Shown one piece after another: positions 33,365-42,101 of a stretch of 64,000 nucleotides of DNA. This stretch comes from Paenibacillus profundus (GTDB lineage Bacteria; Bacillota; Bacilli; Paenibacillales; Paenibacillaceae). Location of the stretch: positions 279,024-343,023 of the forward strand of contig NZ_JAJNBZ010000002.1 of NCBI RefSeq assembly GCF_021369635.1, written 5' to 3'. A program made the translations under genes and the position numbers. Under the pieces are notes generated by a model, which ran no database searches, was not told where the DNA came from, and saw nothing but the letters and a program-made list of their open reading frames with translations. How positions within the stretch are numbered: the first letter of the stretch is position 1; the number at the start of each line of letters is the position of its first letter.

Positions 33365-33448
33365 CGTAGAACCTCCCAGAAATTGTTATCTGGTCGTATT
33401 GTATCATTTCGAGGGTGCAAACTCTATGAAATTAATGGTAAAATGGGT

Positions 33449-33472
33449 GGGCCCCGGAGTAATCCGAGGCCC
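33449..33472. repeat. Hairpin related to the 32433 terminator
   Basis: GGGCCCCGGA (33449-33458) pairs with TCCGAGGCCC (33463-33472), one mismatch, loop GTAA. Its core matches the reverse complement of the 32433-32452 hairpin at 18 of 20 positions, so inverted copies bracket the membrane gene. Confidence 0.7.
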
Positions 33473-33848
33473 AGCAAAATCAAACTATTTTTCGATTCAA
33501 CACACGCCCTGTTCCTTGTACTCATTCGTGACCATATTTTTGACCATATTTGTAACTGAACTAATCCGAAATAATCTTAATCCAAACGAGAAACACCCTA
33601 TCATACTGCTATTTTCTTAGCTAATCGTAACCCTGTACATAATTCGACATTCCGTTCGGCCTGATGTCTCCAAAGTCGCCAGAGCAATTGCGCAAGGAAC
33701 TGCTGTAAGTATCCCGAACACATGTAGAAAGCGATCCGGCCGATATAGGTCTGTTGGCTGCAAGCTGATGTCTGTCCAGTACAGACGTCAGCTTGTTTTG
33801 TTTCAGCCAGTATCAGGCGATATCTGCGCAGCGACGAACGGGAGTCTT
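33473..33848. other. Prophage right end, no gene seen
   Basis: About 375 bases without a credible gene between the last prophage accessory gene and msrA. It contains the tandem repeat at 33529-33552 and AT-rich DNA to about 33620, then a more host-like sequence with a hairpin (CTGATGTCTGTCC/ GACGTCAG region near 33770-33795). The attachment core cannot be fixed without the left end. Confidence 0.5.
33529..33552 (+). repeat. Tandem 12-base repeats, candidate integrase arm sites
   Basis: TGACCATATTTT (33529-33540) is followed at once by TGACCATATTTG (33541-33552). Short tandem repeats of this kind near a prophage end are typical of arm-type binding sites of tyrosine integrases. Inferred to lie just inside attR. 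Confidence 0.5.
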
Positions 33849-34430
33849 TTACGGTTCCCAATGCTTCGCAATGAATTCATCCCTGCCTGATTTGGAGCGG
33901 TCCTCCTTGTAATGCTCCGGCTCTTTGCGGTAATAGTCTTGATGATAATCTTCTGCCGGATAGAAAGGCTTGGCGTCTACAATCGGTGTGACGATCGGTT
34001 TGTCGAAGCCGCCGCACGCAGCAAGTGCAGCTTTGGAGGCTTCGGCCTTGCGCCGTTGCTCCTCCGAATGAACGAAGATGGCCGTTGTATACGAATGGCC
34101 CCGATCTTGAAATTGACCTTCGGCGTCTGTCGGGTCGATCTGTCCCCAGAATAGCTCAAGCAGACGTTCGTATGTTATGACGGCAGGGTCGAATGTAATC
34201 TGCACCGCTTCGATATGCCCTGTCGTTTGCGACTTCACTTGCTCATATGTCGGGTTCGGAACGTGTCCTCCCGTATAACCGGATATGACGCTGTGCACAC
34301 CGTCCCATTGATCGAACGGCTTAACCATGCACCAGAAGCAGCCGCCAGCGAACGTCGCTGCCTCAATGCATGTCGATGGACCAGGCGCACGGTTCTCCTC
34401 TGAAGTGTTCGTTGATTGTGAATAAGACAT
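33849..34430 (-). CDS. msrA: Peptide methionine sulfoxide reductase MsrA
   Basis: A 193-residue cytosolic enzyme that reduces methionine-S-sulfoxide in proteins. The catalytic GGCFWC box has its Cys near residue 31; the [26 protein letters not shown] and QDRG-Y-T-I blocks follow. The acid C-terminus lacks clear resolving cysteines apart from Cys108-region (AACGG). First gene of the host-like part. Ribosome site AGGAGG-like on the minus strand before the start (34441-34446). Confidence 0.96.
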   Translation of the reverse strand: MSYSQSTNTSEENRAPGPSTCIEAATFAGGCFWCMVKPFDQWDGVHSVISGYTGGHVPNPTYEQVKSQTTGHIEAVQITFDPAVITYERLLELFWGQIDPTDAEGQFQDRGHSYTTAIFVHSEEQRRKAEASKAALAACGGFDKPIVTPIVDAKPFYPAEDYHQDYYRKEPEHYKEDRSKSGRDEFIAKHWEP

Positions 34431-34539
34431 CAGTGTTAGCCTCCTTGTTAGGAAAAATCATAGATTGTGTTATTAGTGTAACGCGAGCGGCAGTGGCTGC
34501 CAAGAACTGTTGATGTTGATTTCTCAAAATAAAGAGAAC

Positions 34540-34564
34540 GGCCCTTTTCCGTCTGGAAGGGGCC
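34540..34564 (-). terminator. Terminator of the M42 aminopeptidase gene
   Basis: GGCCCTTTTCC pairs with GGAAGGGGCC around GTCT; on the minus strand it is followed by GTTCTCTTTATTTTG. It lies about 75 bases after the stop of the M42 gene. Confidence 0.85.
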
Positions 34565-34638
34565 GCGCTCTGTGTTCGATATTCGCTGTTTGAATCCCGG
34601 CTGAGCGGGTTGAAAATATCCGTTAATTCATCTATTCG

Positions 34639-35718
34639 TTACGCACGTTCCACAATTGTGTTGTACGTCGTGCGGTCTGTGTGCTTCACAAGCTGAATAA
34701 GCAATTCCTTCGCCGCATCTATGTCGTCCGTATGAACGATGGAAGCCGGAGTATGGATATAGCGTCCACATACTCCAATAACGGTGGAAGGCACGCCTTT
34801 GTTGCTCAAATGAACTTGTCCCGCATCTGTTCCCCCTGGGGAAACGAAGTATTGATATGGAATCTTGTGTGTATCCGCAATATCCTGGATGAATTCCACC
34901 AGGCCGCGATGCGTAATCATCGTCGGGTCGTAAATGCGGAGCAATGCGCCTTTGCCAAGGTGGCCGAACGAGTTCGGATCGCCAGTCATATCGTTCGCTG
35001 CGCTGCAATCAAGCGCGTAGAAAATGTCGGGCTGGATCAGGTTCGCCGCCGTGCGTGCTCCGCGCAAGCCGACCTCTTCCTGTACGGTCGCGCCGGCGAA
35101 CAAGATGTTCGGCAGCTTAGCCTGCTCCCGGTGAAGTTCCTTCATCAGCTCAATCGCGAGGCCGACGCCATAGCGGTTATCCCATGCCTTGGCCATAATT
35201 TTCTTCGGATTGAGCAGAGGGGTGAACGGGCAGACCGGAACGATTTGCTGTCCTGGACGGATGCCGGCTTGCTCCGCTTCTTCACGGCTGTCCGCACCTA
35301 CATCGATATACATATGCTTCGTGTCGACAGGCTTGTTCGCCGTTGCTTCATCAAGCAAATGCTTCGGAATCGAGCCTACGACACCCGGAATCGGGCCGTT
35401 CGGCGTAATGACTTCCACTTGCTGCGCGAGAACGACCTGCCCCCACCAGCCGCCGAGTGGTGTGAATTTCAGCATCCCGTTCGGTGTGATTTGGGTCGTC
35501 ATGAAGCCGACTTCATCCAAATGGCCAGCCACCATGACGCGAGGGCCTTGCTCATCGCCACGCATAACGCCGAAGATGCTGCCGAGCGCATCATGGACGA
35601 ATTCATCCGTATATTGGGACAGTTCTTGCTTTACTAAGGCACGAAGCTCTCGTTCAAAGCCGGGAGCGGAAGGGAACTCTGTTAAGGTGCGGAATAAATC
35701 TAACGTTTCTTGCTGCAT
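34639..35718 (-). CDS. M42 family metallo-aminopeptidase
   Basis: A 359-residue TET-type aminopeptidase with two metals. Visible ligands and catalytic residues: [10 protein letters not shown] (His, Asp), AWDNRYG (Asp), [10 protein letters not shown] (Glu-Glu), ALDCS (Asp) and RYIHTPAS (His). It trims peptides in the cytosol. The frame extends upstream to 35847, but those residues are not family-like and GAAAGGAG fits ATG 35718. Related to the YsdC/PepA-like group. Confidence 0.93.
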   Translation of the reverse strand: MQQETLDLFRTLTEFPSAPGFERELRALVKQELSQYTDEFVHDALGSIFGVMRGDEQGPRVMVAGHLDEVGFMTTQITPNGMLKFTPLGGWWGQVVLAQQVEVITPNGPIPGVVGSIPKHLLDEATANKPVDTKHMYIDVGADSREEAEQAGIRPGQQIVPVCPFTPLLNPKKIMAKAWDNRYGVGLAIELMKELHREQAKLPNILFAGATVQEEVGLRGARTAANLIQPDIFYALDCSAANDMTGDPNSFGHLGKGALLRIYDPTMITHRGLVEFIQDIADTHKIPYQYFVSPGGTDAGQVHLSNKGVPSTVIGVCGRYIHTPASIVHTDDIDAAKELLIQLVKHTDRTTYNTIVERA

Positions 35719-35888
35719 TGAATGATGCTCCTTTCGTAATAAACGCATAATTATGTAACCTAAGTATGAACCGATCCAATTGAGGATGCAAGCCTTTGAA
35801 ATGAGAAGGAGAAACCTGATTTTTATTTCAATTTCATGATGGTGCATGATGAGAACAAAAAAATAAGAGCTGGATATAAAGGAGGAAC

Positions 35889-36059
35889 TTTATTGCATCA
35901 TGGGCAGGCTTAATTAGCAGCGTGTTTCTGATGACGCTCATCATTTCGACGATCTCGCTCGGGGTGGTCGTACCGACATTGAAGGACACGCATATCATGA
36001 AGATGAACATCTGGCAGATCATTTTGCTTGTCGCCGTCATTTTTGTCCGTTTAACCGGT
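35889..36059 (+). pseudogene. Remnant of a cation:proton antiporter gene
   Basis: The frame encodes [20 protein letters not shown], then TISLGVVVPTLKDTHIMK and IILLVAVI, the membrane region of a CPA-type Na+/H+ antiporter. There is no start, the expected continuation after VAVI is replaced by an unrelated frame, and the rest of a 400-residue carrier is missing. It is a decayed internal fragment. Confidence 0.65.
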
Positions 36060-36632
36060 AGTTGGAAAGCTCGATGTAAGGGTAGAGGTCATGCTTGGTG
36101 TTGGAACACAAGAAGGGTGACGAAATATATGCTGCAAAAGATGAAGTCATTCGTTGGTTGCTTTCATATGCTCATTATCCCAATCAATCAGGAACTGTGA
36201 ATGCAGTCCTCTTGAGGGGATGGGCCCGGGCTGCGTGATTGGGATAGATCAGAGCCGGGGCTGCAGTGAAGCAGATGGCTCAAAAGATGAGCGTAGTGAA
36301 GTGATCGGCTAAGGTCGGGGTCCATTGTGAACCGTTCCGTCAGAGTGAGGAAGCCATATTGAAGCATCAAGATGTGCAGCAATGTCGAAAGCTATGCCGC
36401 TAAGCTTCGAATTAAGCTGTCGGCGGCCAATGCGCAAGTATAGGTGTTCGCGGTTACGCTGCCATTTTTATGTAAAGGGTGATTTCATCTGAATATTACC
36501 CTGACTAAAGGGGAGAGTGCGCATAAGGGGGAGTTGGCCCTCCATCTCATCTCCTGAATTACGCGATTAGGAGCTTGCAGATACTATGCATAGACAAGGA
36601 TAACCGCCTGCCTCCAAACCTTCATTAACAAA
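36060..36632. other. Gene-free decayed region
   Basis: About 570 bases with no convincing gene on either strand. Around 36110-36240 a plus-strand stretch encodes AAKDEVIRWLLSYAHYPNQS ending in a stop, which looks like a broken protein tail. Nothing else could be supported. Confidence 0.5.
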
Positions 36633-36675
36633 AAAGAGGCTGCCAACGTTACGAACATATGTCGGCAGCCTCTTT
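36633..36675 (-). terminator. Terminator of the phosphoglucomutase gene
   Basis: AAAGAGGCTGCC (36633-36644) pairs perfectly with GGCAGCCTCTTT (36664-36675); on the minus strand a TTTTTTGTT tail follows. It lies 12 bases after the gene's stop. Confidence 0.92.
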
Positions 36676-36686
36676 GTGCAAGCAGA

Positions 36687-38405
36687 TTATTTCTGGGCTT
36701 CAATGAAGGCGTCGATATTGGACATGACGTCTTCGGTAACGCGCTGCAATCTTGCTTGCGCGTCTTCTCCGGATGTGCCTTTCACTGCGAAGTACATCTT
36801 AATCTTCGGCTCCGTTCCGGACGGACGCAGGCAGAACCAGCTTCCGTCTTCCAAGTGGAACTTGAGCACGTTCTCCTTCGGCAGATCATACAGACCTTGA
36901 GCGAAGTCTTCCGTGCGCACGATTCGGATGCCACCGGCCGTGTCTGGTGCTTGGACTCGCCAATTCTCCATAATGCCGCCGATAACGGCCACGCCTTCCA
37001 CACCTTTCAGCGTGCGTGTCTGCAAGCCTTCCAAGTAATACCCATGCTGGGCGTATAATTGTTGCAGCACTTCGTACAGCGTCTTGCCTTGTGCTTTATA
37101 GTAAGCGCCCGCCTCGCTAATAAGCATGGCGGCGATGACCGCGTCCTTGTCGCGTGCATAATTGCCGGCCAGGTAGCCGTAGCTTTCTTCGTAACCGAAG
37201 ATGAACGTATGCTCGCCGGTTTGATCGAACGCCGTCATTTTCTCCCCGATATATTTGAAGCCAGTCAGCGTATTTAATACGGTCATGCCGTATGATTTTG
37301 CAATGGACGCCCCAAGCTCGCTCGTTACGACCGTTTTGATAACCGCGCCGTTAACTGGCAGCGTGCCCTTCGTCTTCATTGCATCGAGCAAATAATGTAC
37401 CATAATGGCGCCAGCTTGGTTCCCGGTCAGGACGACATACTCGTCATTCGCGTTCTTCACGACGGTACCCATTCGGTCGGCATCCGGGTCTGTGCCCATA
37501 ATGATGTCAGCATCCCAAGCCTTCGCTTGTTCGATGGCAATGGTGAATGCTTCACGCTCCTCCGGATTCGGAGATTTCACAGTAGAGAAGTTCGGATCCG
37601 GCTGCTCCTGTTCCGGTACTACGCGCACCTGCTGGAACCCGATGCGCTCCAGCACACGCCGCACCGGCATGTTGCCTGTGCCATGCAGAGGAGTATAGAG
37701 GACGCGGAATTGATCGCTTGTCTTGCGCACTAGCTCTTCATTCTGGCTTACTTGCGCAACAGCCGATATGTACGCTTCATCCATGTCTTCACCCAGCCAT
37801 ACGAGCATGCCTTGTGCTTCTGCTTCCTCGCGGCTTAACTTACGGATATCGGCGAACGAAGTCACGCCGCGAATCTCGGCAATGACACGGGCGGCAGTCT
37901 CAGGCGTAATCTGTCCGCCGTCATCGCCATACACCTTATAGCCGTTATATTCCGGCGGGTTGTGGCTGGCGGTAACGACAATGCCAGCGCTTGCTTGCAG
38001 CTGACGCACCGCGAACGACAGCTCCGGTGTCGGACGCAAGCTCTCGAATACATATGCCTTTACACCGTTTCCGGCCAGTACCAGTGCCGCCTCAAGCGCG
38101 AATTCTGGTGAGAAATGCCGGGAGTCATATGCAATGGCAGCTGATGGAGAAGCCGTTGTTTGCTTCAAGTATTGGGCAAGTCCCTGTGTCGCTTTGCCGA
38201 CCGTATAGACGTTCATGCGGTTGCTGCCCGCCCCGATTACGCCACGAAGCCCCCCTGTGCCGAATTCCAAGTCTTTATAGAAGCGATCCGTAATTTCGCG
38301 TTCCTCGCCGGCGATGCCTTGCAGTTCCGCTTTTGTCGTCTCGTCGATATGAGGATCGTGTAACCACGCGTCGTAATTTTGTTGCGCACGAAGTGCAGTA
38401 TCCAT
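36687..38405 (-). CDS. pgcA: Alpha-phosphoglucomutase / phosphosugar mutase
   Basis: A 572-residue enzyme of the bacterial PgcA type, interconverting glucose-6-P and glucose-1-P for cell-wall polymers and glycolipids. Phosphoserine loop TASHNPPEYNGYK with Ser147, metal loop GTDPDADRMG (304-313), sugar loop GYEESYGYLAG, and phosphate-binding RPSGTEPKIKMYF near the C-terminus. Length matches PgcA (about 580). A single gene with its own terminator. Confidence 0.95.
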   Translation of the reverse strand: MDTALRAQQNYDAWLHDPHIDETTKAELQGIAGEEREITDRFYKDLEFGTGGLRGVIGAGSNRMNVYTVGKATQGLAQYLKQTTASPSAAIAYDSRHFSPEFALEAALVLAGNGVKAYVFESLRPTPELSFAVRQLQASAGIVVTASHNPPEYNGYKVYGDDGGQITPETAARVIAEIRGVTSFADIRKLSREEAEAQGMLVWLGEDMDEAYISAVAQVSQNEELVRKTSDQFRVLYTPLHGTGNMPVRRVLERIGFQQVRVVPEQEQPDPNFSTVKSPNPEEREAFTIAIEQAKAWDADIIMGTDPDADRMGTVVKNANDEYVVLTGNQAGAIMVHYLLDAMKTKGTLPVNGAVIKTVVTSELGASIAKSYGMTVLNTLTGFKYIGEKMTAFDQTGEHTFIFGYEESYGYLAGNYARDKDAVIAAMLISEAGAYYKAQGKTLYEVLQQLYAQHGYYLEGLQTRTLKGVEGVAVIGGIMENWRVQAPDTAGGIRIVRTEDFAQGLYDLPKENVLKFHLEDGSWFCLRPSGTEPKIKMYFAVKGTSGEDAQARLQRVTEDVMSNIDAFIEAQK

Positions 38406-38628
38406 TCGTTGATTGCCTCCTTCAATTCATCTTACTGTGCATTGATCTATTGTACTGGAATTTGCAGCATTCTGCATGTGAAAAATCATGCACTAATTCT
38501 ATCGTACGCAGTCGGGGTACGGCTATATGACTGCATGTATGATGTGCAAAAAAGAAATAGACCACTCGCTTGCAGATGGAAAGATCTGCAGACAGGTGGA
38601 CTATGTGGTAAGCAGAATGCAGTTCACG

Positions 38629-39348
38629 TTACGACAAATCGATGAGCATGATATGAGAGTCTTGCTCGAATTGCAGCTTAAGCGAATGAGCGTTCCGAAT
38701 GCGGGCGTCATCGCGGCGATGAAGTGTCATGCCGTCATCGAATCGGACTTCTCCCTCGATGATGAACAAGTATAGAGAACGGCCGGGCTTCGTGTCGTAG
38801 GCAAGCTCCTGGCCTGCCGCGAATTGTCCTAGCTGCAGCGTTACATCCTGATGAATTCGTGCAGTTCCGAGTTCGTCCGCGCGATTAGACACGACCGGAA
38901 CTAGTCGATTCTGTATCGATTCCATGCCATAGGTGAACGTCTCATAGGATGGCTGAAGTCCCATCTTTTCCGGCAGAAACCACAACTGCATCAACTGCAG
39001 CGATTCGGTGTCCGAAGCATTGAATTCGCCGTGATAAATGCCGGTGCCGGCACTCATGCGCTGGATTTGGCCCGGTACGATGATTTCCCGATTACCTGTT
39101 GTATCCCGATGTTCCAGTTGGCCTTTCAACACGACGGTAACAATTTCCATATCCCGGTGCGGATGAAGATCGAAGCCAGTTCCCGGGGCAATGTTATCAT
39201 CATTCAATACCCGTAACGCGCTGAACTGTATATTATTTGGATCATAGTAATCGGCAAAAGAAAAGCTGAAGTGTGTCTTTAACCATCCATGGTCATTGTG
39301 ATAGCGTTCATTCGCCCGTCGAATCGAGCGATCCATTGTTTCATTCAT
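38629..39348 (-). CDS. Pirin family protein (bicupin)
   Basis: A 239-residue YhhW-like pirin. Metal ligands of the first cupin: HPHRDMEIVTVVLKG and the later YHGEFNAS; the second cupin is at about 150-235 without clear ligands. Such proteins can act as quercetinase-like dioxygenases and are induced by quinones and electrophiles. It is the third gene of a MarR-DoxX-pirin group on the same strand, 62 bases after DoxX. Confidence 0.92.
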   Translation of the reverse strand: MNETMDRSIRRANERYHNDHGWLKTHFSFSFADYYDPNNIQFSALRVLNDDNIAPGTGFDLHPHRDMEIVTVVLKGQLEHRDTTGNREIIVPGQIQRMSAGTGIYHGEFNASDTESLQLMQLWFLPEKMGLQPSYETFTYGMESIQNRLVPVVSNRADELGTARIHQDVTLQLGQFAAGQELAYDTKPGRSLYLFIIEGEVRFDDGMTLHRRDDARIRNAHSLKLQFEQDSHIMLIDLS

Positions 39349-39410
39349 AACGATGCCTCCTGAAAATTATAGAGTTTCCGAGTTGGGAACGGTTCATCCG
39401 CTATTCCCAA

Positions 39411-39818
39411 TCACCCTTGCAGCAAAGCATCTAAAGAAATAGAACCTGCCCCGATTAAAGCGACTCCTATGGCCGTTACAGTGAGGATGACATTGTATTC
39501 AATCCCGTTCTGAGTGACCCAGTAGCCATTGGCCCCATGAACTTTCACAATCGCAACCAACATCGTGCCGACGATAAGCGCGGCGCCGACCCATGTAAAT
39601 AACCCGAGACCGAACAGAAGGCCGCCAATCAATTCAGTCATTCCGGCCAGCAGCGCCATTGCGACACCCGGCCGCATTCCGATGGATTCGAACCAACCGC
39701 CAGTGCCTTTTACACCGTAACCGCCGAACCAGCCGAACAATTTCTGCGCGCCGTGCCCCATCATCGTTACTCCGATAATAACTCGTATAAGCAATAAACC
39801 GTAATCTGCCAACATCAT
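39411..39818 (-). CDS. DoxX family membrane protein (MhqP/CatD-like)
   Basis: A 135-residue protein with four membrane helices: LLLIRVIIGVTMMGHGAQKL, then AMALLAGMTELIGGLLFGLGL, WVGAALIVGTMLVAIVKV and a C-terminal helix VILTVTAIGVALIGAG. GAGGAGG fits the ATG at 39818. DoxX proteins MhqP and CatD of Bacillus belong to quinone-stress operons; the operator beside this gene supports the same use here. Confidence 0.88.
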   Translation of the reverse strand: MMLADYGLLLIRVIIGVTMMGHGAQKLFGWFGGYGVKGTGGWFESIGMRPGVAMALLAGMTELIGGLLFGLGLFTWVGAALIVGTMLVAIVKVHGANGYWVTQNGIEYNVILTVTAIGVALIGAGSISLDALLQG

Positions 39819-39841
39819 TATGTTCCTCCTCAAATTGTATC

Positions 39842-39881
39842 AAACAAAGTTTGTTTAAATAAAGATTCTTGAATTCGAGAT
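39842..39881 (-). promoter_or_regulatory. DoxX-pirin control region with MhqR-like operator
   Basis: TTCTTGAATTCGAGAT (39866-39881) is an imperfect palindrome of the MhqR type (ATCTCGAATTCAAGAT on the minus strand). A second perfect palindrome AAACAAA-G-TTTGTTT (39842-39856) lies between it and the DoxX start, close to a GATACAAT -10-like block on the minus strand. Confidence 0.6.
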
Positions 39882-39918
39882 ATTGTGCCTAATAAGAGCC
39901 CTCTGTGAAAAAGAAGGG

Positions 39919-40383
39919 CTACTCAGGAGAGGTTGCGCTCTGACCCAGCGTCTTCAGAAGCTCAATTAACTGCTGCTTCTCGTCTGCCGTCAATCCCCTC
40001 ATGGATTCATGAATGGCTGCTGCATGCTTTGGAAAAATGGCTGTCATGACACGTTCGCCTTCTTCCGTTAATTCCGCATAGATGACCCGGCGATCTTGTT
40101 CGCAAGGACGTCGCTTGATATATCCTTTGTTCACAAGCTTATCAACTACGTAAGTCATCGTCCCGCTAGCTAAGAGCACTTTGCCGCCAATTTGTTGAAT
40201 GGGGGTGGAGCCTTTATGATACAGCATTTCCATCACTGCGAATTCTGACGGATTAAGCTGATAATGCTTCATGTCATGCTGCGCATAATCCATTAGCGTC
40301 TTCGAAGCTCGCGAGAGCACGACGAACAATTTAAGGGATTGCTGCACATCGGCATCCATCAATTCCAATCGATTCTCATGCAT
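39919..40383 (-). CDS. mhqR: MarR family regulator, MhqR-like
   Basis: A 154-residue dimeric winged-helix repressor. Helix-turn-helix: STPIQQIGGKVLLASGTMTYVVDKLVNKGYIKRRP, wing CEQDRRVIYAELTEEG. It matches MhqR-type regulators in size and context: next genes are DoxX and pirin, and the same ATCTTGAAT-CGAGAT operator occurs before this gene and before doxX. MhqR-type proteins respond to quinones. The symbol is assigned from context and operator, not from an alignment. Confidence 0.75.
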   Translation of the reverse strand: MHENRLELMDADVQQSLKLFVVLSRASKTLMDYAQHDMKHYQLNPSEFAVMEMLYHKGSTPIQQIGGKVLLASGTMTYVVDKLVNKGYIKRRPCEQDRRVIYAELTEEGERVMTAIFPKHAAAIHESMRGLTADEKQQLIELLKTLGQSATSPE

Positions 40384-40416
40384 GGTTATTCACCACCTTT
40401 ATACTTGCTCTTGCTA

Positions 40417-40449
40417 ATGTCTCGAATAATAATATCTTGAATACGAGAT
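40417..40449. promoter_or_regulatory. MhqR-like operator between marR and gerA
   Basis: ATCTTGAATACGAGAT (40434-40449) matches the site at 39866-39881 at 14 of 16 positions; a half site TCTCGAAT lies at 40419-40426. It sits about 50 bases before the regulator start, fitting autoregulation, and also lies in front of the germination operon on the other strand. Confidence 0.62.
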
Positions 40450-40526
40450 TAATTTATCATATGACGCTCAAGCTGTCAACTTATAATTTGCGGATATTTA
40501 TGGAACCCTATCATGGAAATGAAAGG

Positions 40527-42080
40527 ATGACAAGGAAAGGCGTGATCATTGTGCCATCGGCAATGCCGTTGCAAGAGGCTTCGGATGCGAATATGGTCTG
40601 GTCCTCTGAAGGGAAAGAAAATGTAAAAAATTTAGAAAATATATTTCATCATTGTTCGGATATTGTGTTCTTTTCCTTTTCATTTCAGGGCGGACAACAG
40701 GCTTCTTTAATATATGTCGACGGTATGGTGGACAATTTACAGATTGACGAGCATGTCATCGAGCCGCTCGTTACTCGTTATGAGCAAGATTCGGAGGAGG
40801 ACGGGGTCACGGTCGAGAGTGTCCGGCGAACGTTGACGGCGGTGAAGGTGAAGACCCATACGACTATGCAGGAAGTAGTCGAGCTGATGCTGTCTGGCAT
40901 GACGATCCTTATTCCGCATCAGAGCGACACTGCTTTCTCAATCGAAGCGATCCAGTTCGACAAGCGCAGCGTGACAGAACCGGATGCGGAATCCGTCGTC
41001 CGGGGGCCGCGGGATGGCTTCGTCGAGACGATGCAGTCGAATACGAGTCTGCTGCGTCGCCGCATCCGTTCTCCGAAGCTTAAGATACAACCGATTAAAC
41101 GGGGGAAACTGACCCATACAACGATCAATCTTGTATATATGGAAGGCTTGGCGAGCGAGCAATTGCTGGAAGAAGTAAAGCGGCGTCTGGATAACATCAC
41201 GCTGGAGAGCATCTTGGACAGCGGGTATGTAGAACAATGTCTGGAGGACAATCCGTATTCTCCTTTCCCGCAGCTCCTGACGACTGAGCGTCCGGATGTT
41301 GCTTCGTCTCACTTGCTGGAAGGAAGAGTCGTCATTCTGGTGGATGGATCCCCGGTTGCGCTTATCGCTCCGGCCTTGTGGGTGTCCTTCCTGCAGTCTC
41401 CTGAGGATTATTACGAGCGCCACTTCTTTGGGACGATTGTCCGATGGTTGAGATACGCTAGTATATTTGTGGCTCTTCTCGGTCCTTCTATATATGTGGC
41501 CGTCATCTCTTATCATCAGGAAATGATTCCGACTGCTCTCATCCTGACGATGGCAAAGGCGCGAGCCCAAGTGCCGTTTCCCGCATTGGTGGAAGCGCTG
41601 CTGATGGAACTGATGTTCGAAGCGCTGCGTGAGGCCGGGGCCAGATTGCCGAAGCAGGTCGGCTCTGCGGTAAGCATCGTGGGCGCGCTCGTCATTGGTC
41701 AAGCCGCGATATCGGCTGGACTCGTATCCGCTCCGATGGTCATGGTCGTGGCGATTACGGGTGTCGCTTCCTTTATTGTGCCGCACTACAACTTAGGCAT
41801 CTCCGTGCGGCTTCTTCGGTTCCCGATTATACTGCTGTCGGGATTTCTCGGTCTCATCGGAACGATGATGGGCTTCATTTTGCTCGTGACGCATTTGCTG
41901 ACGTTGAAATCGTTCGGCGTGCCTTACTTAACCGGCGTCGCTCCGTTTAGATCTTCCATGATGAAGGACATCTTGATTCGGCAACCGGTATGGGTGGAGA
42001 ACATGACCAAAGAAACCGATCAGATGCAAAACGCAGAGCAATCATCAGACAAAGCAAATCAAGGGAATGGATTGGGCTGA
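40527..42080 (+). CDS. Spore germination protein, GerA (A subunit) family
   Basis: About 517 residues. N-terminal soluble domain with ENIFHHCSDIVFFSFSFQGGQQASLIYVDGMVD; the conserved ILVDGSP-ALIAPA stretch (here VVILVDGSPVALIAPALWVSFLQSPEDYYERHFFGTIVRWLR), then four to five membrane helices and IPTALILTMAKARAQVPFPALVEALLMELMFEALREAGARLPK. It is the A subunit of an inner spore membrane nutrient receptor. Start uncertain: ATG 40527 (GAAAGG before it) or GTG 40551 (AAGGAAAGG); the longer frame to 40437 runs into the operator. Confidence 0.9.
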   Translation: MTRKGVIIVPSAMPLQEASDANMVWSSEGKENVKNLENIFHHCSDIVFFSFSFQGGQQASLIYVDGMVDNLQIDEHVIEPLVTRYEQDSEEDGVTVESVRRTLTAVKVKTHTTMQEVVELMLSGMTILIPHQSDTAFSIEAIQFDKRSVTEPDAESVVRGPRDGFVETMQSNTSLLRRRIRSPKLKIQPIKRGKLTHTTINLVYMEGLASEQLLEEVKRRLDNITLESILDSGYVEQCLEDNPYSPFPQLLTTERPDVASSHLLEGRVVILVDGSPVALIAPALWVSFLQSPEDYYERHFFGTIVRWLRYASIFVALLGPSIYVAVISYHQEMIPTALILTMAKARAQVPFPALVEALLMELMFEALREAGARLPKQVGSAVSIVGALVIGQAAISAGLVSAPMVMVVAITGVASFIVPHYNLGISVRLLRFPIILLSGFLGLIGTMMGFILLVTHLLTLKSFGVPYLTGVAPFRSSMMKDILIRQPVWVENMTKETDQMQNAEQSSDKANQGNGLG

Positions 42081-42101
42081 ACCTGTAATGGAGGGGGTTG
42101 C

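Noticed and set aside
33601-33861. Minus-strand frame of 86 codons at the prophage end, considered as integrase remnant
   Set aside because: No integrase motif is visible and the frame has no ribosome site; the tandem repeats are a better sign of the prophage end.
38527-38775. Plus-strand 82-codon frame with a CMMCKKE opening
   Set aside because: Most of it is antisense to the pirin gene; the short free part has no ribosome site.
40437-40526. Longer N-terminus of the GerA A-subunit gene
   Set aside because: It would start inside the MhqR-like operator and has no ribosome site; the added residues do not look family-like.
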